Source of the DNA: Rubritalea marina DSM 17716
GTDB taxonomy: Bacteria > Verrucomicrobiota > Verrucomicrobiia > Verrucomicrobiales > Akkermansiaceae
DNA: 64,000 nt
NCBI RefSeq assembly: GCF_000378105.1
Contig: NZ_KB899250.1
Coordinates: 62,001-126,000, forward strand
Reading direction: 5' to 3'
Each line of letters starts with the position of its first letter. Position 1 is the stretch's first letter. Under the pieces are notes generated by a model. That model was not told the origin of the DNA and did not search any database. It saw only the letters and a list, made by a program, of their open reading frames with translations. Shown piece by piece: positions 53,649 to 63,283 of the stretch. The translations under genes and the position numbers were made by a program.

Positions 53649-55268
53649 CTACCACCAGGCTTCCGCCTGCACACCAATGTTCAGGCCTTGGGAATCATTG
53701 CCATAGTTTTGGGAGGATACTTTACCGATGAAATCATCCGACCACGCTGCGTAGGTCATAAAAAAACGGATCGACGGCCGAGAGAACATGTCGCGCCCAG
53801 GCGCAATCTGCGGCGCGATGGTAAACTTGTAGACCTCACCTGAGTCGCCTCCAGTTTCATTGGTATGATCGACACCCGCTTCGATTGCTAAAGAGAAAAA
53901 GTCATTGAAGAAGTAGACTGGGCGCACACCAAATGAAACCCAATTGACCTCCCCTCGTTCCTCCAAACTCGCGTCATAATAATCATAGACTAGCGTGCTG
54001 GATAGGTTCCACTGATCAGATGGTTTCATCACCAAGTCGTTCACGAAACGAAAATGATGCACGTCATTGTAGTCCACCAAAAGTGGTGGTTCCGTATCGG
54101 CTGGAGCAATGCCGCTATAATCTGGTTCAGTCGATCGAAAGTTCGATGCCGCGCCCACACCGAACTGCACCATGGCACGGTTGGTTCCACCAAAGACATC
54201 ATCCGCCTCGTGCAACAAGCCAATGGCAAATCCCGTATTCCCTTTCACCTCCACATTCGCCCCATTCGGCCTGACGCTATCCTTCACATCTGCAATATCG
54301 AGCCACAGCATCCCCTTACCGCCAGGCACCTCAATATCATGGATCCGGATATCCAGGCTATTCTTCCCCCCCAGTCGAGTGACTGCCTCACTACCAGTGC
54401 TGTCGAGACGGTCAATACTACCGCCTATCCAGGCCACTGAAAGCTTCGCAAGATCACCCAATTCAATATTCTCTACGCCACCGCCAAAGCCGCTCATGTC
54501 AAGGTAGTAGAAGTCGCTCATATGCACGTCATATCGATTATAAAACCTCTCACCCGCCCAAAATGATGCTTTTGGCTGGCCGGCCCACACCCCCTTGGCT
54601 TGAGCATATGCCTGACGCCATGAAAACGTCGATTTCGCAGCATTCGCATTCGGGACCGAATAGGAAGGCATAAACTTCACCGAAAACTCCACACCTTCAG
54701 GTAAGTCTAAGTTCGGGAAAGAATAGCCAAATGCTGTCTCCACATAGGTCTCTGCCTCGTTACCCAAACGGAACTTCGATTGAGCATTGGGCGCGCGAAA
54801 CGCCTCCATCGTGTTGCCACTGGCATCGGTGCCTAAGCCAGATCGAAAATAGCCACTGAAAGTAAAACCACGCGTCACATCATAAGCGTCCATCTCTTTG
54901 CGAATTTTTTCCACGCTCGCATCAGGAAGCTCTTCACTCGGCGTGGGAGGTGCCGGCGCTGCTTTGACGTTACGAATCGCTGCAGAGTTGGTGGCCGCTA
55001 CCGAACTCGCTGCTGCGGCCTGCTTTTCCACTTTTTCTAAAGTTTGTTGGTCTGCCTTTTTTTCCTGCTCCATCTCAGAAATCCTGGCTTCCAACTTGGC
55101 GATTCGGTCTTCATAAGACTGACGAATCGCAGACACTTCATCGCGTAGAGCACTCAGGTCTTCATCGCTCGCGGCATACACAATCGGCGCCGTGTGGCAG
55201 ACTAATGCCACACACGCGTAGCGCCAGGGAAACAACATGCGTGAACGAATTAATTGGGATTTTTTCAT
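53649..55268 (-). CDS. LamB-type (maltoporin-like) carbohydrate porin
   Basis: 539 residues. A signal peptide at the start (RYACVALVCHTAPIVYA|AS), a coiled coil (DLSALRDEVSAIRQ...EMEQEKKADQ) and a Pro/Ala linker precede a beta barrel from about 130: FTFSGYFRSGLG, SWRQAYAQAKGVWAGQPKAS, FWAGERFYNRYDVHMSDFYY and the end LNIGVQAEAWW (in parts), as in LamB (RFYxRxDVHxxDFYY). A trimeric sugar channel in the outer membrane; the N-terminal coil likely anchors it to the cell wall. Aromatic C-terminal residue is typical for outer-membrane proteins. Confidence 0.88.
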   Translation of the reverse strand: MKKSQLIRSRMLFPWRYACVALVCHTAPIVYAASDEDLSALRDEVSAIRQSYEDRIAKLEARISEMEQEKKADQQTLEKVEKQAAAASSVAATNSAAIRNVKAAPAPPTPSEELPDASVEKIRKEMDAYDVTRGFTFSGYFRSGLGTDASGNTMEAFRAPNAQSKFRLGNEAETYVETAFGYSFPNLDLPEGVEFSVKFMPSYSVPNANAAKSTFSWRQAYAQAKGVWAGQPKASFWAGERFYNRYDVHMSDFYYLDMSGFGGGVENIELGDLAKLSVAWIGGSIDRLDSTGSEAVTRLGGKNSLDIRIHDIEVPGGKGMLWLDIADVKDSVRPNGANVEVKGNTGFAIGLLHEADDVFGGTNRAMVQFGVGAASNFRSTEPDYSGIAPADTEPPLLVDYNDVHHFRFVNDLVMKPSDQWNLSSTLVYDYYDASLEERGEVNWVSFGVRPVYFFNDFFSLAIEAGVDHTNETGGDSGEVYKFTIAPQIAPGRDMFSRPSIRFFMTYAAWSDDFIGKVSSQNYGNDSQGLNIGVQAEAWW

Positions 55269-55400
55269 AGCAGCACCTCATAACATACTAACAGCTAAAA
55301 CAATGTCAACATCCCTCGTCCTCTGCCCTGCCGCAACCTAATGCAACGAATACGCCACAAGGGACTGATAGACGGAGCTTGAGCCCACTGGGGATTGCAC

Positions 55401-55440
55401 AAAAAAATGGCTCCACAGCCAGAAGCAATGGAGCCATTTA
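55401..55440 (-). terminator. Rho-independent terminator of the NHL-repeat gene
   Basis: Minus strand: stem AAATGGCTCCA/TGGAGCCATTT with a 13-base loop, followed by seven T residues. Confidence 0.88.
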
Positions 55441-55464
55441 AAATCAATGTGTTACGATCAGAGA

Positions 55465-56532
55465 TTATTTATCGAGCTTCTCAAGCTTGGTGACGCGACC
55501 CGCAACGTTCCAGTCTTGAACGTAGAGGTTGCCGTCTTTGTCAAAGCTTACACCGTGTGGTGCGGAGAAGACGCCGAGGCGGTAACCCTCTGGCTTGAGG
55601 TTGAACTTTGCCCATTCCTCTTTGTTGTCGTTCTCGCCGAGGTGTGCGAGGATTTTACCTTCTTTATCGAGGAGTGTCACACGCGCTTCTAGCTCAGCCA
55701 CAGCGACCAAGTCACCGAGGAATGAAACAGAACATGGGCGGTTCAGGCCGGAGCTGTGGATGCCGATGAACTCACCACCGAGGGTGAAGTGCTGGAGGCG
55801 ACGGTTTTCACGGTCACACACGAGGATGCGTGGCTCGTCAAAACGAAGATCAATCGAAAGTGTGTGCGGAGTCACGAACTTGCCATCGGTACGGCCTTGG
55901 CCACCAAAAGCATTGAGGTGCTTACCCTCTGGGCTGAAGGCGTGAATGAGGTTGGAGCCGTAGCCCATAGAACAGTAGATCGTGCCATCCGGAGCCACCG
56001 CGATACCGGTAGTGCCCTTGAAGCCGCCTTCTACTTCGCCAGTGTTCTCGTTCGGGATGGTCATCACGATTTCTCCGTCGAGCTTCATCTTGAGGAGGCG
56101 TGGTGGCTCGTTCTTTGCAGAGAGGAGCTGCGCACAGTAGATGAACTCTTCGCCATTTTCTTCGCGAATCGCCATGTGGTGGACACCACGAGCTTCCGGA
56201 GCAATGCTCTTCAACAACTTACCATCTTGGCCGAAGACGTGGATGGATGCGTGTGTGTCGGTAGAAACGTAGACTAGACCTTGCTTATCGATCACCACAC
56301 CACCGTGAGTTTGACCGAAACGCTTACCTTCCTCCATGCCACCCCATGTTGGGTCAGCCTTGAACATATAGCCTTCGGTGCCAGTGATGCCACCGGTCAC
56401 TTCTTTTGCTTCTGACTTATCGTGCTTATGGTCTTCACCTCCGTGGGCATGCAAATCTGTCATGCCAGCTGCGGCAACGAATGCTGCACCCGTTAGGGCG
56501 AAAAACTGATTACTCTTGGTAAATTTTTTCAT
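55465..56532 (-). CDS. Exported NHL-repeat (six-bladed beta-propeller) protein
   Basis: 355 residues from ATG 56532 (an earlier in-frame start at 56568 is less likely). Signal peptide to [18 protein letters not shown], so the mature N terminus is His-rich and could bind metal. The rest contains NHL-like blades with repeats of [46 protein letters not shown] and [16 protein letters not shown] (in parts). Function unknown; similar proteins serve as binding or lyase domains. Divergent from the Ski2-like helicase gene. Confidence 0.82.
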   Translation of the reverse strand: MKKFTKSNQFFALTGAAFVAAAGMTDLHAHGGEDHKHDKSEAKEVTGGITGTEGYMFKADPTWGGMEEGKRFGQTHGGVVIDKQGLVYVSTDTHASIHVFGQDGKLLKSIAPEARGVHHMAIREENGEEFIYCAQLLSAKNEPPRLLKMKLDGEIVMTIPNENTGEVEGGFKGTTGIAVAPDGTIYCSMGYGSNLIHAFSPEGKHLNAFGGQGRTDGKFVTPHTLSIDLRFDEPRILVCDRENRRLQHFTLGGEFIGIHSSGLNRPCSVSFLGDLVAVAELEARVTLLDKEGKILAHLGENDNKEEWAKFNLKPEGYRLGVFSAPHGVSFDKDGNLYVQDWNVAGRVTKLEKLDK

Positions 56533-56661
56533 CTCCCACAGTACGAAGAAATCTATCAAGCTTTTCAACTCATTTTCTTTTTTTTTTATTTGAGTGAGCT
56601 GAGCCTAGAATTGCCTAAGAAATATGCTTCCACTCACCCAGATTCCCAGCATTCTAGCGAC

Positions 56662-59202
56662 ATGCAACTCACCAAGCCAGCAGGGCATATCGACCAGGAA
56701 TCAAGCTTGCAGCAATTTCTAGAGGCAGTCACTGCTGCAGGGCTGGATCTCTACGATCACCAAGAAGAAGCCATCTTGGAAATTTTTGAGAACCACAACG
56801 TCATATTGAACACGCCGACGGGCTCAGGGAAATCGCTGGTAGCCTTGGCACACCACTACAAGTCATTCTGCGCTGGCCGCATCTCTTACTACACCGTGCC
56901 CATCAAGGCGCTGGCCAACGAAAAATTCCTCTCGCTCTGCAAAACCTTTGGACCGGAGCATGTCGGCATGGTCACCGGCGACGCCACGGTAAACCCCAGC
57001 GCTCCCATCATTTGTTGCACAGCTGAGATCCTGGCCAATATCGCACTGCGCGACGGCAGCAGCGCCAAAGTAGATGATGTGATCATCGATGAGTTTCACT
57101 ACTACTCTGACGAGGAACGCGGCATCGCATGGCAAGTACCATTACTCACGCTGCCACAAGCGCGCTTCACCCTCATGTCTGCCACAATCGGCGATAACGA
57201 ATTCTTTGTGGATTGCCTCAGCAAACTCACCGGGGCCGTCACCACATTGGTACAATCCGACCAACGTCCCGTACCCCTAGAATTTGATTACTCGGAAATC
57301 CCCCTATCTGAAAAGGTTTCAGAACTCGTAGAAAACGACAAAGCCCCCGTCTACCTCGTACACTTTTCCCAACGCGCCGCCGCGGAATCATCTCAAAACC
57401 TTCTCTCGCAAAATTTCTGTAGCAAAGAAGAAAAGCATGCCATTGCCGAGCAACTCAGAGACGCCAACTTCCGCTCCCCCTATGGCAAAGAAATCAGCAA
57501 ACTCTTACGCCACGGCATCGGCATCCACCACGCCGGACTCCTACCAAAATACCGCATCCTCGTTGAGAAACTCACGCAACAAGGATTACTCAAAGTCATC
57601 TGTGGCACCGACACCCTAGGGGTTGGGGTCAACGTCCCCATTCGCTCAGTACTCTTCACCCAACTCTGCAAGTTCGATGGATCAGGTGTTAAAATACTAA
57701 CCGTACGTGATTTCAAGCAAATCGCCGGCCGGGCAGGACGCCGAGGCTACGACGACCGCGGCTACGTAGTGGCTCAAGCCCCAGAACACATCATCGAAAA
57801 TATAAGACTCGAAGCCAAAGCCGCCGCATCCACAAAGAAAAAGAAAGTCGTCAAAAAGAAGGCTCCGGAACATGGCTACGTCGCGTGGAACGAAGACACC
57901 TTCTATAAGCTTGAAAACTCAGCTCCCGAGCCACTGAAGTCCAGCTTCAGACTGCGCCACAACTTTATTCTCAATGTGCTAAGCCGTCGCCACGAAGATG
58001 GCTGCGCCTCGCTCCAAGCCATCCTTGAAAACTGTCACGAAAATGACAGCTCAAAACAAAAACTTCGCGAGCAAGCTCGCAAGATGTTTATCGCACTCGT
58101 CCGCGGCGGTGTCTTGACCATCATCCCACCGTCAGAACGCGCCGTCTCCGCAGCAGCTCCAAAGGTACAGTTACACATCGATCTGCAAGACGACTTCACC
58201 ATGAACCAAGCACTCGGCCTCTACCTCCTAGAGACCGTGCCAGACCTTGACCGCGAGCATCCTGAATACGCACTTCAAGTCATCAGCCTCATTGAGGCCA
58301 TACTCGAAGACCCAGCAGCCATCCTTAAAGCCCAAATCAGTAAGGCAAAAGGCAAGCTCATTGCCCAACTGCGAGATGAAGGCGTGAGCTACGAGGAACG
58401 CATGGAACGTCTTGAGGACGTGACCTACCCTCAGCCAGGCAAAGGCTTCATCTACGACACATACAACCAGTTTCGCGAAAAGCACCCGTGGGTACGCAGT
58501 GAAGGAATTCGCCCAAAATCGATCGCGAGAGAGATGTTCGAGGAATACCTCGACTTCGAAGATTACATCAAAGACTACAAACTAGAGCGATCCGAAGCCA
58601 TCCTGCTTCGCCACCTCAGTGAGGTCTATAAAGTGCTCGCGCAAACAGTGCCACCCAACCTCAAGAACGATACCCTGCTCGAGGCCGAGCAATACCTCAA
58701 GGAACATGTCAACAACATCGACTCCTCACTCATCGATGAGTGGGAACTCATGCAAAACCCAAATTTCCTCGAAGAAAAAGCCGCCAAAGCTAAAGAAACT
58801 GCTGAAAAACCACTCAGCCAACAAAAGCGCAAGCTTGATAAACTCCTACGCCAAAAAATCCTCCAAGCACTCAAATTCCTCGCCTACGATGAAATTGATT
58901 CCTTCCTCCAACAATTCGCTCCTAAAGACCAAAATGATCAAGCTTGGAACTTCGAACGCATCGACCCAATCATCGATACCTACTTCCAAAATCATCATAG
59001 TATGCGATTAGACCCAGAAGCTAGGAACTCCAAAAACACAATTATTAAAATTTCTGACGACCAGCAATTTTGGCAAATAAACCAAGTCATTTCAGACCCA
59101 GATGAACTCAATGATTGGTCTATCAATTGTCTATTAGATATTCACACAACTAACAAGTTAGGTGAACCGTATTTTATTTTGCAATCGATTACAGAGATTT
59201 AA
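56662..59202 (+). CDS. Ski2-like DEAD/DEAH helicase with DUF3516-type tail
   Basis: 846 residues from ATG 56662; a TTG at 56590 would give 870. Motifs: [47 protein letters not shown] (DEFH), [21 protein letters not shown] and [19 protein letters not shown]. The C-terminal third has [36 protein letters not shown] and [22 protein letters not shown], which matches the DUF3516 pattern known chiefly from actinobacterial helicases. Probably an RNA helicase; target unknown. A weak hairpin at 59211-59227 follows. Confidence 0.85.
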   Translation: MQLTKPAGHIDQESSLQQFLEAVTAAGLDLYDHQEEAILEIFENHNVILNTPTGSGKSLVALAHHYKSFCAGRISYYTVPIKALANEKFLSLCKTFGPEHVGMVTGDATVNPSAPIICCTAEILANIALRDGSSAKVDDVIIDEFHYYSDEERGIAWQVPLLTLPQARFTLMSATIGDNEFFVDCLSKLTGAVTTLVQSDQRPVPLEFDYSEIPLSEKVSELVENDKAPVYLVHFSQRAAAESSQNLLSQNFCSKEEKHAIAEQLRDANFRSPYGKEISKLLRHGIGIHHAGLLPKYRILVEKLTQQGLLKVICGTDTLGVGVNVPIRSVLFTQLCKFDGSGVKILTVRDFKQIAGRAGRRGYDDRGYVVAQAPEHIIENIRLEAKAAASTKKKKVVKKKAPEHGYVAWNEDTFYKLENSAPEPLKSSFRLRHNFILNVLSRRHEDGCASLQAILENCHENDSSKQKLREQARKMFIALVRGGVLTIIPPSERAVSAAAPKVQLHIDLQDDFTMNQALGLYLLETVPDLDREHPEYALQVISLIEAILEDPAAILKAQISKAKGKLIAQLRDEGVSYEERMERLEDVTYPQPGKGFIYDTYNQFREKHPWVRSEGIRPKSIAREMFEEYLDFEDYIKDYKLERSEAILLRHLSEVYKVLAQTVPPNLKNDTLLEAEQYLKEHVNNIDSSLIDEWELMQNPNFLEEKAAKAKETAEKPLSQQKRKLDKLLRQKILQALKFLAYDEIDSFLQQFAPKDQNDQAWNFERIDPIIDTYFQNHHSMRLDPEARNSKNTIIKISDDQQFWQINQVISDPDELNDWSINCLLDIHTTNKLGEPYFILQSITEI

Positions 59203-59210
59203 CTTTAGAA

Positions 59211-59227
59211 CACCCAGCATTCGGGTG
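59211..59227 (+). terminator. Possible weak terminator after the helicase
   Basis: CACCC/GGGTG stem with a 7-base loop followed by ATTTCTT, so the T run is poor. Confidence 0.4.
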
Positions 59228-59384
59228 ATTTCTTGAACGCGCCAACTAAGTTTGAAGTAACCAATTGAAAATAACACAAATTGCGAGGTGAATGAGACAG
59301 ATTGCTAAAAGTTAGATCTTTCAAACAATTAAGGGGAGCGGCATGCTAGCGTAGCTAAATCAGAAATAAGCCCTCCCCTATACC

Positions 59385-59939
59385 ATGACTACACAATTGT
59401 ACCTGAGCCACCAGGTCCAGACACACTTTGAACTCAACCCGTTCAAACTCAAAAAAGACACCGAAACCATCCTCGCATTTGACTGGCGTGCGATGTGGCG
59501 CTGCGAGCTCCTCATCTCTACAGAATCAAATGACGAGCACGTCTTTATATTCACCAATGCGGTGACCCGCTACTCCATCCTGCTGGTGGAGCGCGACCAC
59601 GAGATTCACAATCTCCTGCACGCCTTCCACGAGCAACTCATTGCCTTGTTTGGCGACACACTGGAAAGCCAAGATTTTGACCAATGGCTCATGCAACTCG
59701 ACCTCCTCAGTGACTCAGCGACATCGCTCGATGATCAAATGAGACAGATTGCAGACTTGAGCATCACGCAACTAGGAGCTCACGATGCCGACATCAGCGC
59801 TGCCGAACATGCAGTGAACAATGTCAGGCACGATCTCACGAGCCCAATGCAGCGCACTCAATCGCAACTATCGCACTCACGTCGCAGTACGATTCCACGC
59901 CGCAAGGTGCGTCGCCGCTTACCCAAGAAGTCGCTGTAG
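59385..59939 (+). CDS. Uncharacterised protein
   Basis: 184 residues. The first 120 form a small alpha/beta domain: MTTQLYLSHQVQTHFEL, FDWRAMWRCELLISTESNDEH, VFIFTNAVTRYSILLVERD (in parts), which resembles DUF6933-like proteins loosely. The C terminus is basic and Arg/Ser-rich (RRSTIPRRKVRRRLPKKSL). Its 3' end overlaps the convergent ilvA gene by 21 bases. No function assigned. Confidence 0.6.
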   Translation: MTTQLYLSHQVQTHFELNPFKLKKDTETILAFDWRAMWRCELLISTESNDEHVFIFTNAVTRYSILLVERDHEIHNLLHAFHEQLIALFGDTLESQDFDQWLMQLDLLSDSATSLDDQMRQIADLSITQLGAHDADISAAEHAVNNVRHDLTSPMQRTQSQLSHSRRSTIPRRKVRRRLPKKSL

Positions 59940-61448
59940 CGTCTCCTCACTCACCGGGCGGACGTCACGAATATCGCCACCCACCATTCCATTGAGCAAG
60001 TCGCGACAAGCATCTTTCGCAGCTTGATCTGGAAAATCCATGCCCACCAAGGCTCGGCCAACGCGCTCACCCGAATATTCGTAGTTGAAGTAACATAGGC
60101 TGCTGTAGTCGCTGACCTTCTCCATGAACTGCTGGAATGCTCCAGCGCGCTCAGGAAACTCGACATTGACGAAAAGCGGACAGGTAAAGAGGCTGGGATC
60201 GTAGTTGATGATCCGGTAGTCCACGATTTCCTCACTAGAGACGTCTGCTGCAGTCACACAACGCGCTTCGAGAAGCGCATCAACGGCAGCGTATTCTTCA
60301 GCTGAGCCAATCATGCCAATTACCGGATACTGCTCCTCCGTTCCGACGCGACCATATTGAAGATCGACGATACTGACCGCTTCAGGCAATGCCTTCAAGA
60401 AATCAAGCAAGGAACCATTACCTTCCGGAATAGGCACTCTGAGGAATCTACGGTGACGCGAACCAATGCCCGCACGACGAGAAATGTTTGCCAGCTGAGC
60501 AAAGTCCATATTCGCCCCACAGATGATCGTGAGCACCTTTTCACCTGGCTTGATTTTGCCTGCTGCAAAGTCTTTAGCGATCGCCGCCAAGCCCATGGCA
60601 CCACTTGGCTCGGGGATAGCGCGCACCGTCTCCCAGAGGCGGCGCACACCATGGCACACCTCATCATTCGATACCGTCACAATCTCATCGAGAAGATCCT
60701 TACAAATTTCAAATGTATTCTCACCCACCTTGCGCACTGCCGTGCCATCACAAAAAACATCGAGGTACTCGAGTTCCACCGGTTTGCCTGCTTCTATCGC
60801 CGCCTTCATCGAAGCCTGATCTTCACCTTCGACGCCGATCACCTTACATTCAGGCCAGTACTTCTTGAGCCAGCAGCTCACTGACGACGCAAGTCCACCG
60901 CCGCCCACGGCTATATAGACTCGATCAAATGGCCCATGGCCACTCATCACAATCTCATCCGCCACAGTTCCTTGCCCACCCATCGTGACAGGATCATTGT
61001 ATGGATGAATGTATTCAGCACCTACCTCATCACAATAGGCCCGCGCGGCAATTCCCGCCTCGTCGTATGAGTCTCCGATAAGGCGGATCTCTACGTGCTC
61101 GCCACCATGACGCTTCACCTCGTGTTGCTTCACCTCAGGAGTCGACACCGGCATGAACACAATTGCTTGGCACTGCAGCTTACGCGCAGCCAAAGCCACA
61201 CCTTGTCCGTGATTCCCCGCGGATGCTGCGATGATTCCTTTGGCGCGCTGCACCTCACTCAATGCCGCTACGGCATTGTAGGCTCCACGCCATTTGTAGG
61301 CTTTGATTGGCCCCAAATCTTCACGCTTTGCCCACAATTCAAAATCATATTCCGCAATCTCCAGCTGCTGCAGTGGGGTGACATCACCTGCTGCATACAC
61401 ACGCTGACGTGCCATCAAAATCTCTTGGAATAGTTGTTCTTGGTTCAT
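59919..61448 (-). CDS. ilvA: Threonine ammonia-lyase, biosynthetic (IlvA)
   Basis: 509 residues. Makes 2-oxobutanoate from threonine for isoleucine. PLP site YKWRGAYNAVAAL (Lys52), GIIAASAGNHGQGVALAAR (in parts), TMGGQGTVADEI and the Gly loop VAVGGGGLASSVS-type (VGGGGLASSVSCWL). The C-terminal half has two ACT-like regulatory subdomains (RFLRVPIPEGNGSLLDFLKA; LFVNVEFPERAGAFQQFMEK, in parts), so feedback control by isoleucine is expected. Full length and complete. Confidence 0.94.
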   Translation of the reverse strand: MNQEQLFQEILMARQRVYAAGDVTPLQQLEIAEYDFELWAKREDLGPIKAYKWRGAYNAVAALSEVQRAKGIIAASAGNHGQGVALAARKLQCQAIVFMPVSTPEVKQHEVKRHGGEHVEIRLIGDSYDEAGIAARAYCDEVGAEYIHPYNDPVTMGGQGTVADEIVMSGHGPFDRVYIAVGGGGLASSVSCWLKKYWPECKVIGVEGEDQASMKAAIEAGKPVELEYLDVFCDGTAVRKVGENTFEICKDLLDEIVTVSNDEVCHGVRRLWETVRAIPEPSGAMGLAAIAKDFAAGKIKPGEKVLTIICGANMDFAQLANISRRAGIGSRHRRFLRVPIPEGNGSLLDFLKALPEAVSIVDLQYGRVGTEEQYPVIGMIGSAEEYAAVDALLEARCVTAADVSSEEIVDYRIINYDPSLFTCPLFVNVEFPERAGAFQQFMEKVSDYSSLCYFNYEYSGERVGRALVGMDFPDQAAKDACRDLLNGMVGGDIRDVRPVSEETLQRLLG

Positions 61449-61599
61449 AGCGATTAGGGACTGCTGATAGTCACACGCATCCGTTGTTGGTCAATCGTAA
61501 AAACCTCCACCTTCCCCCCTTGCCATGATTGGCATTTCCAGACTAACATACGCCCCGTACGCACAGTACTGTGCCACAAAACCATACTTAATTATACCC

Positions 61600-62091
61600 A
61601 TGAGCATCAACGTAGGCGACAAAGCGCCAGACTTCACCCTCGTCACTCTAGGATCCAATGGCCCAGAGACATTCACTCTCTCTGAAGCAATTGGCTCCAA
61701 AAACATTGTTCTCCTCTTCGTGCCAATGGCATTCACCGGTGGTTGTACCAAGGAATTCTGCGATATTTCTCAGAACATCAGCACCTATGACCAACTCGAT
61801 GCGACGGTACTCGGCATCTCCGGCGACAACCCATTCGCACAAGCAGCTTGGGCCGAAAAAGAAGGCATCACCATCAGCCTACTCGCAGACTACGAGCATA
61901 GTGCCACAGAAGCATATGGAGTGGCTTACCAAAGCTTCCTTCCCGAAAAGAACCTGATCATGGGCGGTGTGCCTAAGCGTTCCGCCTTCGTCATCGACAA
62001 GCAAGGAGTCGTACAATACGCCGAAGTCCTCGAAGTCCCTAGCGACATGCCCGACTTCGAAGCCATCCAGCAGTGCCTCAAGGGCCTTTAG
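61600..62091 (+). CDS. Peroxiredoxin (AhpC/TSA family)
   Basis: 163 residues from ATG 61600 (MSINVGDKAPDFTLVTLG). Thioredoxin-fold peroxidase with FVPMAFTGGCTKEFCDISQN, in which the first Cys is the peroxidatic one; the family block is PxxxTxxCxxE and the second Cys four residues on may be the resolving one. Then GISGDNPFAQAAWAEKEGI and PKRSAFVIDKQGVVQYAEVL. Reduces hydroperoxides in the cytoplasm. An in-frame start at 61525 would add 25 residues and is not favoured. Followed by a terminator. Confidence 0.88.
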   Translation: MSINVGDKAPDFTLVTLGSNGPETFTLSEAIGSKNIVLLFVPMAFTGGCTKEFCDISQNISTYDQLDATVLGISGDNPFAQAAWAEKEGITISLLADYEHSATEAYGVAYQSFLPEKNLIMGGVPKRSAFVIDKQGVVQYAEVLEVPSDMPDFEAIQQCLKGL

Positions 62092-62117
62092 CCTAAGCAA
62101 CACCTCCTCTCTCAAGT

Positions 62118-62155
62118 AGCAGTCCCGCCGGTTTAGCCGGAGGGGCTGCTTTTTT
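62118..62155 (+). terminator. Rho-independent terminator of the peroxiredoxin gene
   Basis: Two stacked stems: outer AGCAGtCCC/GGGgCTGCT and inner CCGG/CCGG, then six T residues. Confidence 0.88.
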
Positions 62156-62297
62156 GTTGAACCCTAGCCAATGATTGAAGCCGCCCCTCATGGCCAAGCA
62201 GCCAACAGAACTGTAAATATTACAGCCTCAAGCCATCGCTTGCTGTAAGCCATACAGGAGCACAACTGCATTCATCACCCGTGGACAAACCCACAAC

Positions 62298-62352
62298 CCT
62301 TGACTTATCAAGGATCACAACCACTCACATCCATCTTGGCACAGTGCCTGTA
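62298..62352 (+). promoter_or_regulatory. Sigma-54-like promoter block A with upstream inverted repeat
   Basis: TGGCAC-N5-CTGTA (62337-62352) has the -24 box and an imperfect -12 box (GG-N10-GT). 24 bases upstream lies CCTTGA-CTTA-TCAAGG (62298-62313), a perfect inverted repeat. Block B at 63079-63131 is related. Confidence 0.5.
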
Positions 62353-62385
62353 TAAATAAACTAGCTTGCGCGTCCCCCGCAGCGC

Positions 62386-62460
62386 AACACCCCCAAACAC
62401 CCCCAAACACCCCCAAACACCCCCAAACACCCCCAAACACCCCCAAACACCCCCAAACAC
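62386..62460. repeat. Telomere-like 10-bp tandem repeat
   Basis: Seven in-register perfect copies of CCCCAAACAC (62391-62460) after a partial one. The minus strand reads GTGTTTGGGG, able to form G-quadruplexes. Not a gene: the open frame over it encodes a glycine-rich repeat only. Confidence 0.95.
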
Positions 62461-62490
62461 ATTGATCCTCATCCCCCCATGGGGATCAAT
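62461..62490. repeat. Hairpin after the tandem repeat
   Basis: ATTGATCC...GGATCAAT, with a loop containing CCCCCCATGG, directly adjoining the last repeat copy. Confidence 0.7.
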
Positions 62491-63078
62491 GCCCCCCTTT
62501 CCCCTCGATACCCCAATGCGATGAAATTGCTCACCCCCGCTAAACAATTTCACGCTAACAACACACTCTGGTAAACTAAGGTCCATTCGATCTGCTCACA
62601 CCCCAAGCAGGTCAAATTGATGATGCTGAGATCCATGATCAGTCAGCTGTAGATAGGAAACCAGAGTGTGTTTTTGGGTTTTAGTGGGCGTCCCCCCCCT
62701 CTCCCGATTTTCTCCGACGCCGGCAAGCATGCACATTCTCTCTGCACGGCAGTCCAGCCTCCCTCCAGTGCTTGCCACCCTTCCATCCATCTGGTCACCA
62801 GTACTTTGATCCTAGTCCACGACTCCAGGGGGCACCTCGGGTGACCGCAAGCTACCACATAGCCCCCCAATGAAGATGTGTCTCTTCTAGATCATGATGG
62901 CATTTCTAAAGTCTTCTTCATGAGAAGGAAATCCTCCCCCCCCGCTCTGATCAAGTGAGATGCTTCACCTCTTTTGAATGTTTTCTCCTGCTGTGTAATC
63001 TTTACGGATCACGTTCAATCAAGACGGTAAATTATACAGGTTTTTTTGAGCACCTTTGAGCCACCTGGCCACGAAACC
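62491..63078. other. Gene-free stretch with C-tracts
   Basis: About 590 bases without a credible gene. Several C runs of eight or more (near 62693 and 62936). No tRNA or known RNA recognised. Confidence 0.5.
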
Positions 63079-63131
63079 CTTGATTTAACAAGCTTTTGAA
63101 CCCTCTCTGAAAACTTGGCACAGTGGTTGCA
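63079..63131 (+). promoter_or_regulatory. Sigma-54 promoter block B
   Basis: TGGCACAGTGGTTGCA (63116-63131) fits the RpoN consensus TGGCACrnnnnTTGCw, with GG and GC exactly 10 bases apart. An inverted repeat CTTG-ATTTAA-CAAG (63079-63092) lies 23 bases upstream. It stands about 150 bases before the surface-protein ATG at 63284. Confidence 0.7.
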
Positions 63132-63283
63132 TAATAGTTCATCGAGCATCGGCCGCCGGCCAAGCTCCTCCACCTCCAGATAAAACATTGAACGCCTTCT
63201 CGGCTGAGTGATACCATCACTTAATCCCTAAACCGCGTGAATGTCAGGCTGGCTCACAAACCTCCAAACCAACCTTATAGACG

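Noticed and set aside
62308-62586. Open frame with repeated GVWGCLGVFGG peptides
   Set aside because: It is only the translation of the CCCCAAACAC repeat on the minus strand; no ribosome binding site and no conserved sequence.
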